Of a stretch of DNA of 64,000 nucleotides, positions 1 to 8,384 are shown piece by piece (the stretch's first letter is position 1; the number at the start of each line of letters is the position of its first letter). The translations under genes and the position numbers were made by a program. Below the pieces are notes generated by a model. That model was not told the DNA's origin, did not search any database, and was given only the letters and a program-made list of their open reading frames with translations. The stretch is from Sphingomonas faeni (lineage in GTDB: Bacteria; Pseudomonadota; Alphaproteobacteria; Sphingomonadales; Sphingomonadaceae), in contig NZ_QAYE01000001.1 of the NCBI RefSeq assembly GCF_003053745.1, forward strand, positions 434,001 through 498,000, given 5' to 3'.

Positions 1-1
1 A

Positions 2-844
2 ATATCAACACACTCTGCAGACACTATTTCAGCTTCTGCGAGCGACCACGTCATATTTATAGAGCGCGATCAGTACGAATCAAAAGTTCGCCGGATCGCG
101 GGATCTGATGTCAACGCGATGAGAGCGGCGGCTAGTCGTTTAGGTATTAGCATGCTGGATGTCTTCGGTTACGAGAGCGTCATGTGGGTTGAGGGCCCAA
201 CGGAAGAGCATTGCTTTCGAGCAATCTTAGCGTACCATTCGACGGCGATCCCCGGCTCCGTAGCAATTGCTAGTGTGCCATCAACGGGTGATTTCTCGCG
301 TAAAGGCTCAACGAAAAAGGCGCTATTGGGGATATTCGAGCAGACAGCTAGGGCGGTAGCTCCCTTGAGCGGAGGTATGTCGTTTGCTTTGGACCGAGAC
401 AATGCTAGCCAAGATGCAGTGGATGCGGTTTTCGAAAGTACTAGCGGCAAGCTCAGACTTTTGCCGCGATACTGCATTGAAAACTATCTTTTGCACTCGG
501 CCGCTATATCCGAAATACTACTTCAATTAATTGGAGTAAAAATCACCCCCGAAACGGTAACGCAGGCGATATCTTCCGTAGCATCAGAATTGATGGGGGG
601 AAAAGATCCATCCTCTTTGCCGCTAGTGACCGGCAATGAGGCTTGGCTACAACGCGTAGACGGAGCGAAGCTCATGTCCCGCATTTTCACAGTTTTGTCG
701 GAAACAAAGCTGGTTTACCGCAAGGTTGAGCATGGTAAGCTCTTAACTGAAGAAATACTTAGACGGGATGCCCAATACCTGAACGAACTTCGCCTTTTCG
801 TCGAAGAAAGATTAACGAAAGCCGTCGAGGTTGGCGGCACGTGA
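2..844 (+). CDS. OLD-family ATPase/TOPRIM endonuclease, 3' part only
   Basis: The frame is open to the window edge, so the start is missing; 280 residues remain. The visible protein begins with ISTHSAD, the sequence found near the end of ABC-type ATPase domains of the OLD family. A TOPRIM domain follows: VEGPTEE at about codons 63-69 supplies the metal-binding Glu, LDRDNA near codon 130 supplies the DxD, and IENYLL is typical of OLD TOPRIM domains. Family members are ATP-regulated DNA nucleases that often act in phage defence. No UvrD-like helicase follows, so this is not a class 2 (Gabija) pair on this side; the gene upstream is unseen. Base composition is clearly AT-richer than the chromosome further right, which fits imported cargo. 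Family call is firm; the exact class is open. Confidence 0.8.
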   Translation: MSTHSADTISASASDHVIFIERDQYESKVRRIAGSDVNAMRAAASRLGISMLDVFGYESVMWVEGPTEEHCFRAILAYHSTAIPGSVAIASVPSTGDFSRKGSTKKALLGIFEQTARAVAPLSGGMSFALDRDNASQDAVDAVFESTSGKLRLLPRYCIENYLLHSAAISEILLQLIGVKITPETVTQAISSVASELMGGKDPSSLPLVTGNEAWLQRVDGAKLMSRIFTVLSETKLVYRKVEHGKLLTEEILRRDAQYLNELRLFVEERLTKAVEVGGT

Positions 845-1159
845 TGAAGGAAATTAGCAGTCGCGCGATGCTCAAAAATCGATGTGCTGCTGCACCATAT
901 TGCACCGCCGCAAGAGACGTACACGCGACCCTGCATCCTAGGACCTAGGCCGATCGTGTGGGGCTATTCGACCGCACCTTTTGCGACAAGAAAAGACCGC
1001 GGGCGAGGCGGGGGGAATAGCGTGTTTCTCGGGGTAGCAGGTTCGGAGGGCGGCGGGGCGTGCCCCGTCGATTTGTAATTTTCTTTCGCGTAATTTTGTT
1101 GCGTCGCCACCGACGGGCCCGCGCTTGGCGTTCCCTATCTGTTCCGCTATAGGTCGAGC
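845..1159. other. gene-free stretch between nuclease gene and small-gene cluster
   Basis: About 315 bases with no convincing reading frame. A 34-codon frame overlapping the nuclease stop codon (ATG at 844) has no family resemblance and is treated as noise. Composition shifts from AT-rich to GC-rich across this gap, so it may be a cassette junction within the island. Confidence 0.5.
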
Positions 1160-1381
1160 ATGGAACATGCACCCGAGTCGATGTGCCACGGCGCACAGCC
1201 TTTCAGCCAGACGCACAATCTGATCGCGGAGATCCTACCCGACATCCGCCCATGCGAGATGCAGACGATCTACTTTCAAGCGATGGAGGATGGGCCGGAG
1301 ACGCTGCTCGCGCCGATCGAAGCGGAGTTCGCCCGTCGTGGCCTGTCACCGTACGCGACCTACTCAACCGACTACCTCTGA
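1160..1381 (+). CDS. small hypothetical protein (73 aa)
   Basis: A 73-residue protein that I do not recognise. It is supported mainly by context: its TGA shares a base with the ATG of the next gene (TGATG at 1379-1383), the arrangement of translationally coupled genes, and three further small genes follow in the same direction. The second half (from about residue 35, QTIYFQAMEDGP) is acidic with two tyrosines near the end. No membrane segment or signal peptide is visible. An internal ATG at 1259 could be the true start. Confidence 0.4.
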   Translation: MEHAPESMCHGAQPFSQTHNLIAEILPDIRPCEMQTIYFQAMEDGPETLLAPIEAEFARRGLSPYATYSTDYL

Positions 1382-1572
1382 TGGGCGGCATGATCACGGC
1401 GGAACGAATCGCCTCGTTGATCGACGACGCCCCGGCCTGGGCGCTGATCGGCCTTGCCGCGCCCGGGGAAACCCTTCGGGCAGCTGCCCAACTCGAAGTC
1501 GCGCAGCATGTTTATAGCGGTCTATTTCAGCCGATGAACGCCGAAGCGACACAGATCCCCTTGCCTTGGTGA
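1381..1572 (+). CDS. small DUF6771-like protein (63 aa)
   Basis: Short alphaproteobacterial protein of the kind annotated as DUF6771 in sphingomonads: it opens with MITAERIASLIDDAPAWA after three extra residues, so translation may begin at 1381 or at the ATG at 1390. A longer frame reaching back to 1183 is unlikely because its first 66 codons overlap the coupled upstream gene and have arginine-rich, low-complexity content. No function is known for the family. The next gene begins 4 bases after the stop, suggesting one transcript with the neighbours. Confidence 0.55.
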   Translation: MGGMITAERIASLIDDAPAWALIGLAAPGETLRAAAQLEVAQHVYSGLFQPMNAEATQIPLPW

Positions 1573-1575
1573 CCT

Positions 1576-1869
1576 ATGGGCAACGCGCGCTTCAGGACGC
1601 TGGGCGACTTTGCCAAGCATGAAGCGAATGTCGGCGCTGTCTGTGGCCATTGCGGGCGCAAAGGCGTCGTACATCGAGACGTTCTCGCCCGCTGGTGTTT
1701 TCTCAAGCGGGTGAACAGCACGATCGAGAATCTGCCGCGATACCTACGCTGTTCGATATGCGGCGGCAGGCCGAACAGGATCGTGCCGACGCCGCTGCCG
1801 CCATCCTTCCCACTATACGGTCGGGACGAACGGCACTGGAAGCGGTTCGAGCGAAGGCTACGAGGTTAG
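1576..1869 (+). CDS. zinc-ribbon-like small protein (97 aa)
   Basis: The protein has two Cys pairs, CGHC near residue 24 and CSIC near residue 60, spaced as in a zinc ribbon, with basic stretches around them and a basic C-terminus ending RFERRLRG. Such proteins bind zinc and often nucleic acid; the actual partner is unknown. The gene starts 4 bases after the preceding stop and reads as part of the same small-gene run. Related proteins occur as unnamed genes in sphingomonad mobile regions, as far as I can recall. Function beyond zinc binding would be guesswork. Confidence 0.6.
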   Translation: MGNARFRTLGDFAKHEANVGAVCGHCGRKGVVHRDVLARWCFLKRVNSTIENLPRYLRCSICGGRPNRIVPTPLPPSFPLYGRDERHWKRFERRLRG

Positions 1870-1922
1870 ACCTACGACATGCACTAGGTCGGAACACGCT
1901 ACACGATCGAAGGAGGATATCG

Positions 1923-2165
1923 ATGACCAATGACCACGAACAGGAAGATGCCCCGGGCGTGGCGTTCGGCGCCTGGTTGCTAACCCAGCGCGATGCCGGT
2001 GGCTTCGTCGGACAACTCGCCAACGCCGCGGCGATCGACCGCGCGTTCCCGAGAGGCGGCGACGTCGACGCGGCACGTAAGTGGCTTCAGGCGAACCGCG
2101 CCAGTGGCGACGACTGGGAAGCCCTGGAGGACGCAGAGACGAAATGGACCGCGTGGGCAAATTAA
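1923..2165 (+). CDS. YozE/SAM-like fold protein (80 aa)
   Basis: An excellent Shine-Dalgarno (AAGGAGG ending near 1915) stands before the ATG, which fixes the start. The protein carries the pattern of the YozE_SAM_like family (PF06855): FGAWLLTQRD, then LANAAAIDRAFP, then WLQANRASGDDWEALEDAE, a small helical domain with conserved Trp and Phe residues. Family members are small cytoplasmic proteins of unknown role. A frame extending upstream to 1650 is rejected because the ribosome-binding site sits inside it and its N-terminal half is antisense-like sequence. It is the last gene before the defence cassette. Confidence 0.65.
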   Translation: MTNDHEQEDAPGVAFGAWLLTQRDAGGFVGQLANAAAIDRAFPRGGDVDAARKWLQANRASGDDWEALEDAETKWTAWAN

Positions 2166-2244
2166 CCAGTCCGATAGATAAGCGGCTCCCTAATTGTATT
2201 CACAAGCTCTTTCTTTTTTAAATTCGTTGCCCCAAGCCGACGCA

Positions 2245-3246
2245 ATGAGAACTAATTACGCCGTCAGTGTAATAGGATTAACGGATGAAAGGCTGGAGGC
2301 CTTTGTTGCCGATTGGCTATTATTTCGAACCCGTGATTACGTGCAGTCTGAGCGATGGAACGGTTCGGGTGACATGGGCCGCGACGTTGTTGGGTACGCG
2401 ACCAGCGCACGTCACGAGGGCGATTGGGATAATTTCCAGTGCAAGCAGCTAAGTACGCGACTATCCGAGTCCAGCGCCATCTTGGAGCTTGGAAAAATCT
2501 TCATGCACGCCGCAGCCGGCGAGTTTCGTTTGCCGCGAGCGTACACCTTCGTCGCGCCAAGAGGTGTGGTTCGAAACGTACAAACTTATATAGCACATCC
2601 GGAGCGCTTTCGAGCGGCATGTAAATCGCGGTGGGCGGAGGTTTGTGAGCCGCATCTAGTTCAAAATAAGTCAGTGCCATTTACTGATGATATCGAGGCG
2701 ATGGTGGACGCATTCGATTTCAAAAACGTTTTTGCCTTGGATGCCGTAAAACTGACGCAGGATCCTTACATCAAGCCTGCTCTTGTAAAATGGTTTGGGG
2801 AGGACCCAGGCGAGGCCCCGCGGGGCGTAGCCCCCGACGGGATTGTGCTGGAGGAAGCAACATACCTTACTGAACTCGTTCAAGCGTATGGAGCGCGTCG
2901 AGGGGTCGCATTCGCTGATGCCACTGATGTGATAGCGGACCCCGACTGGGGGGATGACCTCCGCGACCAACGTACTCGATTTTTCGAGGCCGCGGCCTTC
3001 AAGCGATATTACCGAGATTCAACGTTTCCCGAAATGTTAGACACGTTCAATGACGACATCTACCACGGAGTTGTCGATGCCTATCGAGAGGTGCATCCTG
3101 ACGCGCTCGCCCGAATGGTAGCAGTTATGAAGGAAGCGAAAAGCGTCGTTCCCTCGGGTGTCATGCGGCGATATGGACGGGTACCGGTGAAGCAGGGGCT
3201 TTGCCATCATTTCGTCAACGAGGGACGGCTCAAGTGGACACGATGA
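2245..3246 (+). CDS. ABC-3C system nuclease effector (Mrr-like REase plus C-terminal domain)
   Basis: First gene of a three-gene cassette. The N-terminal third has a PD-(D/E)XK signature of the Mrr type: GDMGRDVVGY near residues 41-50 gives the Asp and FQCKQL near residues 63-68 gives the Q-x-K pair. The remaining 250 residues match no enzyme I know but have the size and place of the C-terminal domain that defines ABC-three-component effectors, thought to receive the signal from the ATPase. The expected activity is DNA cleavage once the complex is triggered, killing or arresting an infected cell. ATG at 2245 is preferred; a TTG at 2194 in frame would add 17 residues, and neither has a strong ribosome-binding site. 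It overlaps the next gene by 4 bases (ATGA). AT-rich composition suggests transfer. Confidence 0.75.
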   Translation: MRTNYAVSVIGLTDERLEAFVADWLLFRTRDYVQSERWNGSGDMGRDVVGYATSARHEGDWDNFQCKQLSTRLSESSAILELGKIFMHAAAGEFRLPRAYTFVAPRGVVRNVQTYIAHPERFRAACKSRWAEVCEPHLVQNKSVPFTDDIEAMVDAFDFKNVFALDAVKLTQDPYIKPALVKWFGEDPGEAPRGVAPDGIVLEEATYLTELVQAYGARRGVAFADATDVIADPDWGDDLRDQRTRFFEAAAFKRYYRDSTFPEMLDTFNDDIYHGVVDAYREVHPDALARMVAVMKEAKSVVPSGVMRRYGRVPVKQGLCHHFVNEGRLKWTR

Positions 3247-3758
3247 GGGAGCATGTCGGAGAGGAAGCCGAGCTGTTCAACAGTCCGCTGGAAACCGGCA
3301 TCCGCGCCCTGATTTTGCTGGACGCTATCTACCCTCGTTCATGTGACCTGATGGAGATGACCTGGTTCGATCATCTCGTCGTACATACAGCCGATCTGGA
3401 AGGGCTTGGCGGCCAGCATGCCCCTTCGAGCCTTCATCCTGCGTTGCCAGGACGCGATGGGGAGCTGTTTGTCAGAAGGCGACTTGTAGAACAAAGCCTT
3501 CGACTGATGCAAGAAGTTCACTTGATAGACGTATCAAGCGAAGAGGACGGTGTATTTTTTATTGCCAGCGAAGACGCCCCGAGTTTCCTTGACATGTTGC
3601 AGGCACCGTACACGCTTGAGCTAAAGCAACGGGCCGGTTGGCTTGCGGAGCACGTTCGCGAGCTACCTTCGAAAGAGTTTGCGTCCTTAGTAGAGGCTAA
3701 GGTTGGTCGGTGGACGGCTGAGTTCGGCCTTAGTGAACGCCCCGGCGATTTCGCATGA
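3243..3758 (+). CDS. ABC-3C system middle component (171 aa)
   Basis: Small protein between the nuclease and the ATPase, coupled to both by ATGA overlaps (3243-3246 and 3755-3758), which sets the start and argues for equal production of all three. The opening FNSPLETGIRALILLDAIYP resembles the winged-helix N-terminus of ABC-3C middle components, proteins proposed to bridge ATPase and effector. It has no catalytic motif, signal peptide or membrane segment. A longer frame back to 3201 would only duplicate coding sequence of the upstream gene. Family assignment rests on position, length and the N-terminal pattern. Confidence 0.7.
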   Translation: MREHVGEEAELFNSPLETGIRALILLDAIYPRSCDLMEMTWFDHLVVHTADLEGLGGQHAPSSLHPALPGRDGELFVRRRLVEQSLRLMQEVHLIDVSSEEDGVFFIASEDAPSFLDMLQAPYTLELKQRAGWLAEHVRELPSKEFASLVEAKVGRWTAEFGLSERPGDFA

Positions 3759-5656
3759 TGAAAGGTATTACACTTCGGCATCTGGCGTTTACCGGTCCGG
3801 ACGTCGAAACGGCGAACTTAGATTTTGTGAACGGGCTTAACGTTCTGTACGGTGCATCGAATACGGGAAAGTCTTTCGCCTTGAAGGCGCTGAACTTCAT
3901 GTTTGGCGGATCGGTACCACTGCCAGGTATCGAGCAACGCGTGGATTACGACGCTCTATGGATGGGGCTGGTCCTACCCGACGGAAAGCATGTTACCGTC
4001 TACCGAGCAGCGTCAGGCGGCGCTTTCAAGATATTTGATGGTTTATTAACTAGCACTCCTTCCGGCGAGGAAGGGCAGTTACTGCAAGCTCAACATGATG
4101 CAAAGAGGCCAGATAACCTTTCCCAGTACCTGCTGACTAAAATCGGGATGAGTGGCAAGGTCGTCGCCAAGAACATGAATGGCGAGAAAGAGTCGCTATC
4201 TTTCCGAAATCTTGCTCCTTACATGTTTGTTTCGGAAGAAACGATTATATCGGAACGTAGTCCCGTACTTTTCTCCGGCCAGGTGATCCGGGAAACTGCG
4301 GAAAAAAATATCTTCAAAGTCCTGCTCACCGGCCGGGATGACTCAGCTGTAGTGACTACGCAGGATCCGAAGCTAAGAAAGGCCTCGCAGACGGCGCAAA
4401 TCGCACTCATCGATGAGTGGATTGCGAGTCTGAAGGACCAGCTTGGTGAGGACGCTCCAGCTCGAGAGGCAGTCCAAAAGCAACTTTCTGCACTGGAAGA
4501 TGCCCTTAATTCTCATCACGATACCTTTAAATCTCGCTTAGATATTATTGACGCGCTGGTAAGCGAGCGGCGCAGAACCGCAGACATGGTCGAGGCGACG
4601 TCTGCTCGGCTCTTGGAGTTAGAATTGACTCTCAGTCGGTTCGCGAAGTTGGCTGCCATATACACGTCCGACATTCAGCGTTTGGAGGCCTTGGAAGAAG
4701 GCGGGTATTTATTGATGGCCATCGCAGGCCGGTCGTGCCCAGTCTGCGGCGCGCCAGCGGACGCACAAATTCATAAACACGGAGCCGAGGAAATCGCTCG
4801 TTCTCACCGCGCAGCGGCTGCGGAAGTTCGAAAGATCTCGTTGGAACGGCGAGATCTTGAACTCACTCAGCAATCGCTTTCCGCCGAGGCCGAAGGTTTG
4901 CGCCGTCGCCTAGCTAATGCCGAAACCGAACTCGTAAAAATCGAGCGTCAACTTACTGACGCCCGTCCCCAGGAAGCATTGGCTCGCCAGGCATATGAAG
5001 CGCTGTCATTGCGAAAATCCGAAGTGGATGCTCAACTATCGGTCTATGACGAGTGCGCCCGTCTTGAGTTGAAGCGTTCGCAACTTGACGTCCCTTTATC
5101 TCGCAAGAAGGGGGAAAAACTAGCTGTCGGTATCGACGGTCCGACGGCGTTTGAATTTTCTAAAACAGTGCAATCTGTACTTTCCGCATGGAATTTTCCG
5201 GATGCGGCAAACGTGCGCTTTGATCCTTTGCGTCAAGATATCGAAGTTGGAGGAAAAGAACGTGCGGCTAACGGGAAGGGTGTAAGGGCAATTCTTCACG
5301 CGGCCTTTAAGGTGGCAACTTTAATATATTGTCGCGAGAAAAATCTTCCGCATCCAGGCATTCTAATACTCGACACACCGTTGCTGACCTACCGAGAACC
5401 ACTCGTTCAGGTCAAATACGGCGATCTTGAGCCAGATGAAATAGCCATACAAGCTACCGGGCTTGCTGAAAAATTCTACGAGCATTTGGCGTCAATCAGC
5501 CATCTTGGACAATTCTTTATTCTTGAGAACGCTGATCCACCACTTTCCGTGAGAGTTGGCCAGAACGTTGAGATATTTACCGGCATGGCAAATGTTGGCC
5601 GGTCGGGCTTCTTCCCACCGAGAGATCTGCCGGTAATACTGTCGTTAGCCGCGTAG
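3755..5656 (+). CDS. ABC-3C system SMC/Rad50-like ATPase (633 aa)
   Basis: Sensor ATPase of the cassette. Walker A is GASNTGKS at residues 33-40, followed by a head domain, then a long heptad-rich segment (about residues 220-430) interrupted by CPVC near residue 327, which is a Rad50-type zinc-hook motif at the tip of a coiled coil. The second half of the head carries Walker B as ILILDTPLL near residue 535, with D-T-P in place of the usual D-E, as in several conflict-system ABC ATPases. Such proteins are inferred to sense DNA ends or foreign DNA and license the nuclease. ATG at 3755 overlaps the middle-component stop; a second ATG at 3758 is equally usable. A strong hairpin follows 15 bases after the stop. 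Confidence 0.8.
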   Translation: MMKGITLRHLAFTGPDVETANLDFVNGLNVLYGASNTGKSFALKALNFMFGGSVPLPGIEQRVDYDALWMGLVLPDGKHVTVYRAASGGAFKIFDGLLTSTPSGEEGQLLQAQHDAKRPDNLSQYLLTKIGMSGKVVAKNMNGEKESLSFRNLAPYMFVSEETIISERSPVLFSGQVIRETAEKNIFKVLLTGRDDSAVVTTQDPKLRKASQTAQIALIDEWIASLKDQLGEDAPAREAVQKQLSALEDALNSHHDTFKSRLDIIDALVSERRRTADMVEATSARLLELELTLSRFAKLAAIYTSDIQRLEALEEGGYLLMAIAGRSCPVCGAPADAQIHKHGAEEIARSHRAAAAEVRKISLERRDLELTQQSLSAEAEGLRRRLANAETELVKIERQLTDARPQEALARQAYEALSLRKSEVDAQLSVYDECARLELKRSQLDVPLSRKKGEKLAVGIDGPTAFEFSKTVQSVLSAWNFPDAANVRFDPLRQDIEVGGKERAANGKGVRAILHAAFKVATLIYCREKNLPHPGILILDTPLLTYREPLVQVKYGDLEPDEIAIQATGLAEKFYEHLASISHLGQFFILENADPPLSVRVGQNVEIFTGMANVGRSGFFPPRDLPVILSLAA

Positions 5657-5670
5657 ACCGTCGGTTTGCC

Positions 5671-5699
5671 GCCCCCCCGCCGGCGTTGGCGGGGGGGGA
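5671..5699 (+). terminator. GC hairpin after the ABC-3C cassette
   Basis: A C7 run plus GCC pairs with GGC plus a G8 run around the short loop GGCGTT, giving a very stable stem just after the ATPase stop codon and before the convergent methylase gene. No U-tract follows, so it may stop transcription bidirectionally by structure alone or simply protect the 3' end. Confidence 0.5.
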
Positions 5700-5764
5700 C
5701 TAAACCTTACGAAGAATCCCGAAGTGGCGGGGCGGGTGCGGGGCGACACAAGGCCGCCCGCCCT

Positions 5765-6502
5765 TCATCGTGGGTCGAAGTTCGAGATGATCAGCTCAGC
5801 GGCTCTTCCGCTGTTGCCTAGCCCTACCGAGTAGGTCGTGTCGGCCTTGGTCATATGAAACGCGGCGAACGTCGCGCGCGCGCCAGGCGTATCGTTGATC
5901 GACAGTAGGAACTTGCCCTTGATGCTGGCGAGCTGCGCCGCGAGCTGGTCGAAGTCGTCGCGACCGAACACGTCCTGCCCATAGTCCTTTTCACAACCCC
6001 AATATGGCGGGTCGAGGTAGAACAGCATGCCGGCGCGATCGTACCGACGGATGAACTGGGAATAGCCGAGCTGCTCGATCATAACTCCGGCAAGCCGTTC
6101 GTGGATGTCGGCAAGCATTGGCTCTAGCTTTGCGACGTTGAACCGTGCGCCGGTAGTCGTGCTGATGCCGAACGAGCGGCCTGCCACCCGACCACCGAAT
6201 GCCAGTCGCTGGAGATAAAGAAAGCGGCATGCTCGTTCTAGATCGGTCAGCGTTTCGGCCGGTGTCGCCTTCAGCCGCTCGAACTCCGCGCGGCTGGCCA
6301 CACGGAACCGCAGCATGTCGATCATGTAAGGATAGTGCCGCTGAAGCACGCGGAAGAACGTCACGACGTCGCCCGACACATCGTTGATGACCTCGACCTT
6401 CGGGCGCGATCGGCGGCGAAGGAAGATGCCACCCATCCCGACGAACGGCTCGGCATACCCAAGCACGTAAGCACGTTCCGCGACCGGCATGGGAAGGCCC
6501 AT
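5765..6502 (-). CDS. D12-class DNA adenine methylase, N-terminus replaced
   Basis: Adenine-N6 methyltransferase of the Dam/D12 class using S-adenosylmethionine. Motif I reads EPFVGMGG (residues 18-25) and the catalytic motif is DPPYW near residue 165. Related phage and island enzymes carry about 25-30 further residues before EPF, including a GGK motif that helps bind the cofactor. Here recognisable methylase sequence stops near 6452 and the first 16 residues are the antisense of an integrase N-terminus, so the gene appears cut and re-joined. Activity is doubtful without the GGK segment. It overlaps the integrase gene antisense for 168 bases. No cognate restriction enzyme lies beside it; the ABC-3C nuclease belongs to another system. 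Confidence 0.75.
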   Translation of the reverse strand: MGLPMPVAERAYVLGYAEPFVGMGGIFLRRRSRPKVEVINDVSGDVVTFFRVLQRHYPYMIDMLRFRVASRAEFERLKATPAETLTDLERACRFLYLQRLAFGGRVAGRSFGISTTTGARFNVAKLEPMLADIHERLAGVMIEQLGYSQFIRRYDRAGMLFYLDPPYWGCEKDYGQDVFGRDDFDQLAAQLASIKGKFLLSINDTPGARATFAAFHMTKADTTYSVGLGNSGRAAELIISNFDPR

Positions 6503-7546
6503 TACCGGTACCGCCGGACAGGCTTCGCTACATACTATTTCAAGAACGAGCCTGGGACCGACGCGTTTCTAGCGGAGCTGCGTGCGTGCAACGACGGCGT
6601 CAGCGCTCCGGAGATCGAAGCTGGCGCCAACCGCGCCGCGGTCGGTACGTTCGACGATCTGCTGTCTCGCTATTACCGCTCGCCGGATTTCCTCGATCCC
6701 GGCGAACGCACCCGGGTCGTCTACCGCGGGACGCTTGAGCGCTGGCGCTCGCGATCCCGAAAGGGGCGTCGTTACGGCGAGATCATGGTTCGTGAGCTGC
6801 AGCCGCGTCACGTTGAGGCGATGCTCGCGGAACTCCTGCCGCACCGGACGTCCGCGAACATGCTCCGCAAGCGGCTTTCAGCGCTAATGAAGTTCGCGAT
6901 GCGCATCGGCATGGCTGGCACGAACCCGGTCATCGTCACGCGACCCTTCAAGGTCAGCGGCGGCGGGTTCCACAGCTGGACCGAAGAAGAGATTGCGGCC
7001 TACGAACAGCGCCACCCGATCGGTACGGTCGCACGCCTAGCGTTCGATCTAATGATCTGGACCGGTCAACGCGGCGGTGACGCCCGAAAAATGGGTCCCG
7101 GCAGCGTTCGCGATACCCGGCTTGAGCTTACCCAGGAGAAGACGAAGGTATTCGTGTCTCTGCCGATTATGCCTGGCCTAGCGGAATCCATTCTGGCGAC
7201 CCCGACAGTCGGGGCGGTCTTCGTCGTAACCGAGTTCGGCAAGCAGTTCTCGGTGAAGGGCTTCGGCAACAAATTCCGTCAGTGGTGCGACGAGGCCGGC
7301 CTGCCGAATTGCTCCGCTCACGGCCTCCGTAAAGCAGCCGCGCGGCGATTCGCCGAGGCAGGATGTTCAAACCAAGAGATCAAGGCCTGGACCGGTCACA
7401 CGACTGACAGTGAGGTCGCGCGCTACACCGCCGCCGCCGACCAGCGCACGCTTTCAGACACCGCCGCCAATAAGCTTTTGGCTAACCTTGCAGAAAGGTT
7501 AGCCAAAAATGCCGCTAAGGCATTGAAATCAGGAGAAAATAAATGA
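6335..7546 (+). CDS. tyrosine recombinase/integrase of the island
   Basis: Site-specific recombinase expected to insert and excise the island at the adjacent tRNA-Arg gene. Catalytic residues of the tyrosine recombinase fold are visible: Arg in TGQRGGDA, H-x-x-R in HGLR, the second His region in TGHTT and the nucleophile in RYTAA. Family sequence begins at KHVSTFRDRHGK (coding from about 6461), an arm-binding type N-terminus seen in sphingomonad integrases; the 42 codons before it are antisense methylase sequence. The only ATG in frame is at 6335 because no ATG, GTG or TTG lies between there and KHVS. The stop is 4 bases from the CCA end of the tRNA gene. Confidence 0.85.
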   Translation: MPLKHAEERHDVARHIVDDLDLRARSAAKEDATHPDERLGIPKHVSTFRDRHGKAHYRYRRTGFATYYFKNEPGTDAFLAELRACNDGVSAPEIEAGANRAAVGTFDDLLSRYYRSPDFLDPGERTRVVYRGTLERWRSRSRKGRRYGEIMVRELQPRHVEAMLAELLPHRTSANMLRKRLSALMKFAMRIGMAGTNPVIVTRPFKVSGGGFHSWTEEEIAAYEQRHPIGTVARLAFDLMIWTGQRGGDARKMGPGSVRDTRLELTQEKTKVFVSLPIMPGLAESILATPTVGAVFVVTEFGKQFSVKGFGNKFRQWCDEAGLPNCSAHGLRKAAARRFAEAGCSNQEIKAWTGHTTDSEVARYTAAADQRTLSDTAANKLLANLAERLAKNAAKALKSGENK

Positions 7547-7550
7547 ATTT

Positions 7551-7627
<77 letters not shown>

Positions 7628-7678
7628 CGGACGGTCCGCCTAGCAAAGCAAACCGGGGTGCGCCAGACGTTTTCGCGA

Positions 7679-8380
7679 TCAGGCCTCGCCGGTTGCCGGA
7701 TCGATGTCCGGCTCCGGTGCCGGACTCGCGAGCGATCTACCCTTAGGCGGCGCGGTCTTGGGTTTGTACGCACACAGATCACTGACGATGCAGCGCCAGC
7801 ATTCGGGCGTCCGCGCCTTGCAGACGTAGCGGCCGTGCAGGATCAGCCAGTGATGCGCATGCAGGCGGAACGGTTGCGGGGTGGCCTTGTCGAGTTTCAG
7901 TTCGACCGCGAGCGGGGTCTTGCCGCGGGCCAGGCCGGTACGGTTGCCGACGCGGAAGATGTGTGTGTCGACCGCGAACGTCTCCGCACCGAAGGCGACG
8001 TTGAGGACGACGTTCGCAGTCTTGCGGCCGACGCCCGGCAGGCGTTCGAGTGCGGCGCGGTCGTTGGGGACTTCGCCGCCATAATCGTCGATCAGCATCT
8101 GCGAGAGCGCGATGACGTTCTTCGCCTTGGTGTTGTAGAGCCCGATCGTCTTGATGTGGCGCTTCAGGTCGTCGAGCCCGAGCGCGACCATCTTCTCGGG
8201 CGTGTCGACCTCGCGGAACAGCGCGCGCGTCGCCTTGTTCACGCCGACGTCGGTCGCCTGCGCCGACAACGCGACCGCGACGACCAGCGTGTACGGATTG
8301 ACGAACTCCAGTTCGGTCTCGGGGTGCGGATCGGCTTCCGCCAGACGCGCGTAGAACTCGATGACGTCGGCCTTCTTCAC
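7679..8380 (-). CDS. nth: endonuclease III (DNA glycosylase/AP lyase)
   Basis: Base-excision repair enzyme that removes oxidised pyrimidines and cuts the abasic site. The helix-hairpin-helix is [12 protein letters not shown], with catalytic Lys in GRKTA and Asp in VDTHIF; the 4Fe-4S loop is visible as C-x6-C-x2-C-x5-C ([11 protein letters not shown], then SDLC). A GTG start at 8380 is chosen: it follows the dapB stop by 4 bases with AGGG between, and gives [10 protein letters not shown], the normal length of about 233 residues. The longer frame would run through dapB coding sequence. A proline-rich tail after the iron-sulfur loop is specific to this lineage. Probably co-transcribed with dapB. 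Confidence 0.93.
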   Translation of the reverse strand: MKKADVIEFYARLAEADPHPETELEFVNPYTLVVAVALSAQATDVGVNKATRALFREVDTPEKMVALGLDDLKRHIKTIGLYNTKAKNVIALSQMLIDDYGGEVPNDRAALERLPGVGRKTANVVLNVAFGAETFAVDTHIFRVGNRTGLARGKTPLAVELKLDKATPQPFRLHAHHWLILHGRYVCKARTPECWRCIVSDLCAYKPKTAPPKGRSLASPAPEPDIDPATGEA

Positions 8381-8384
8381 GCCC

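Noticed and set aside
1183..1380. N-terminal extension of the DUF6771-like gene
   Set aside because: It overlaps the coupled upstream gene, and the family-like sequence begins only at 1381 or 1390.
5765..6502. Restriction-modification system together with the ABC-3C nuclease
   Set aside because: The methylase is in a different transcription unit, convergent, and linked to the integrase; the nuclease belongs to the three-gene cassette by overlap.
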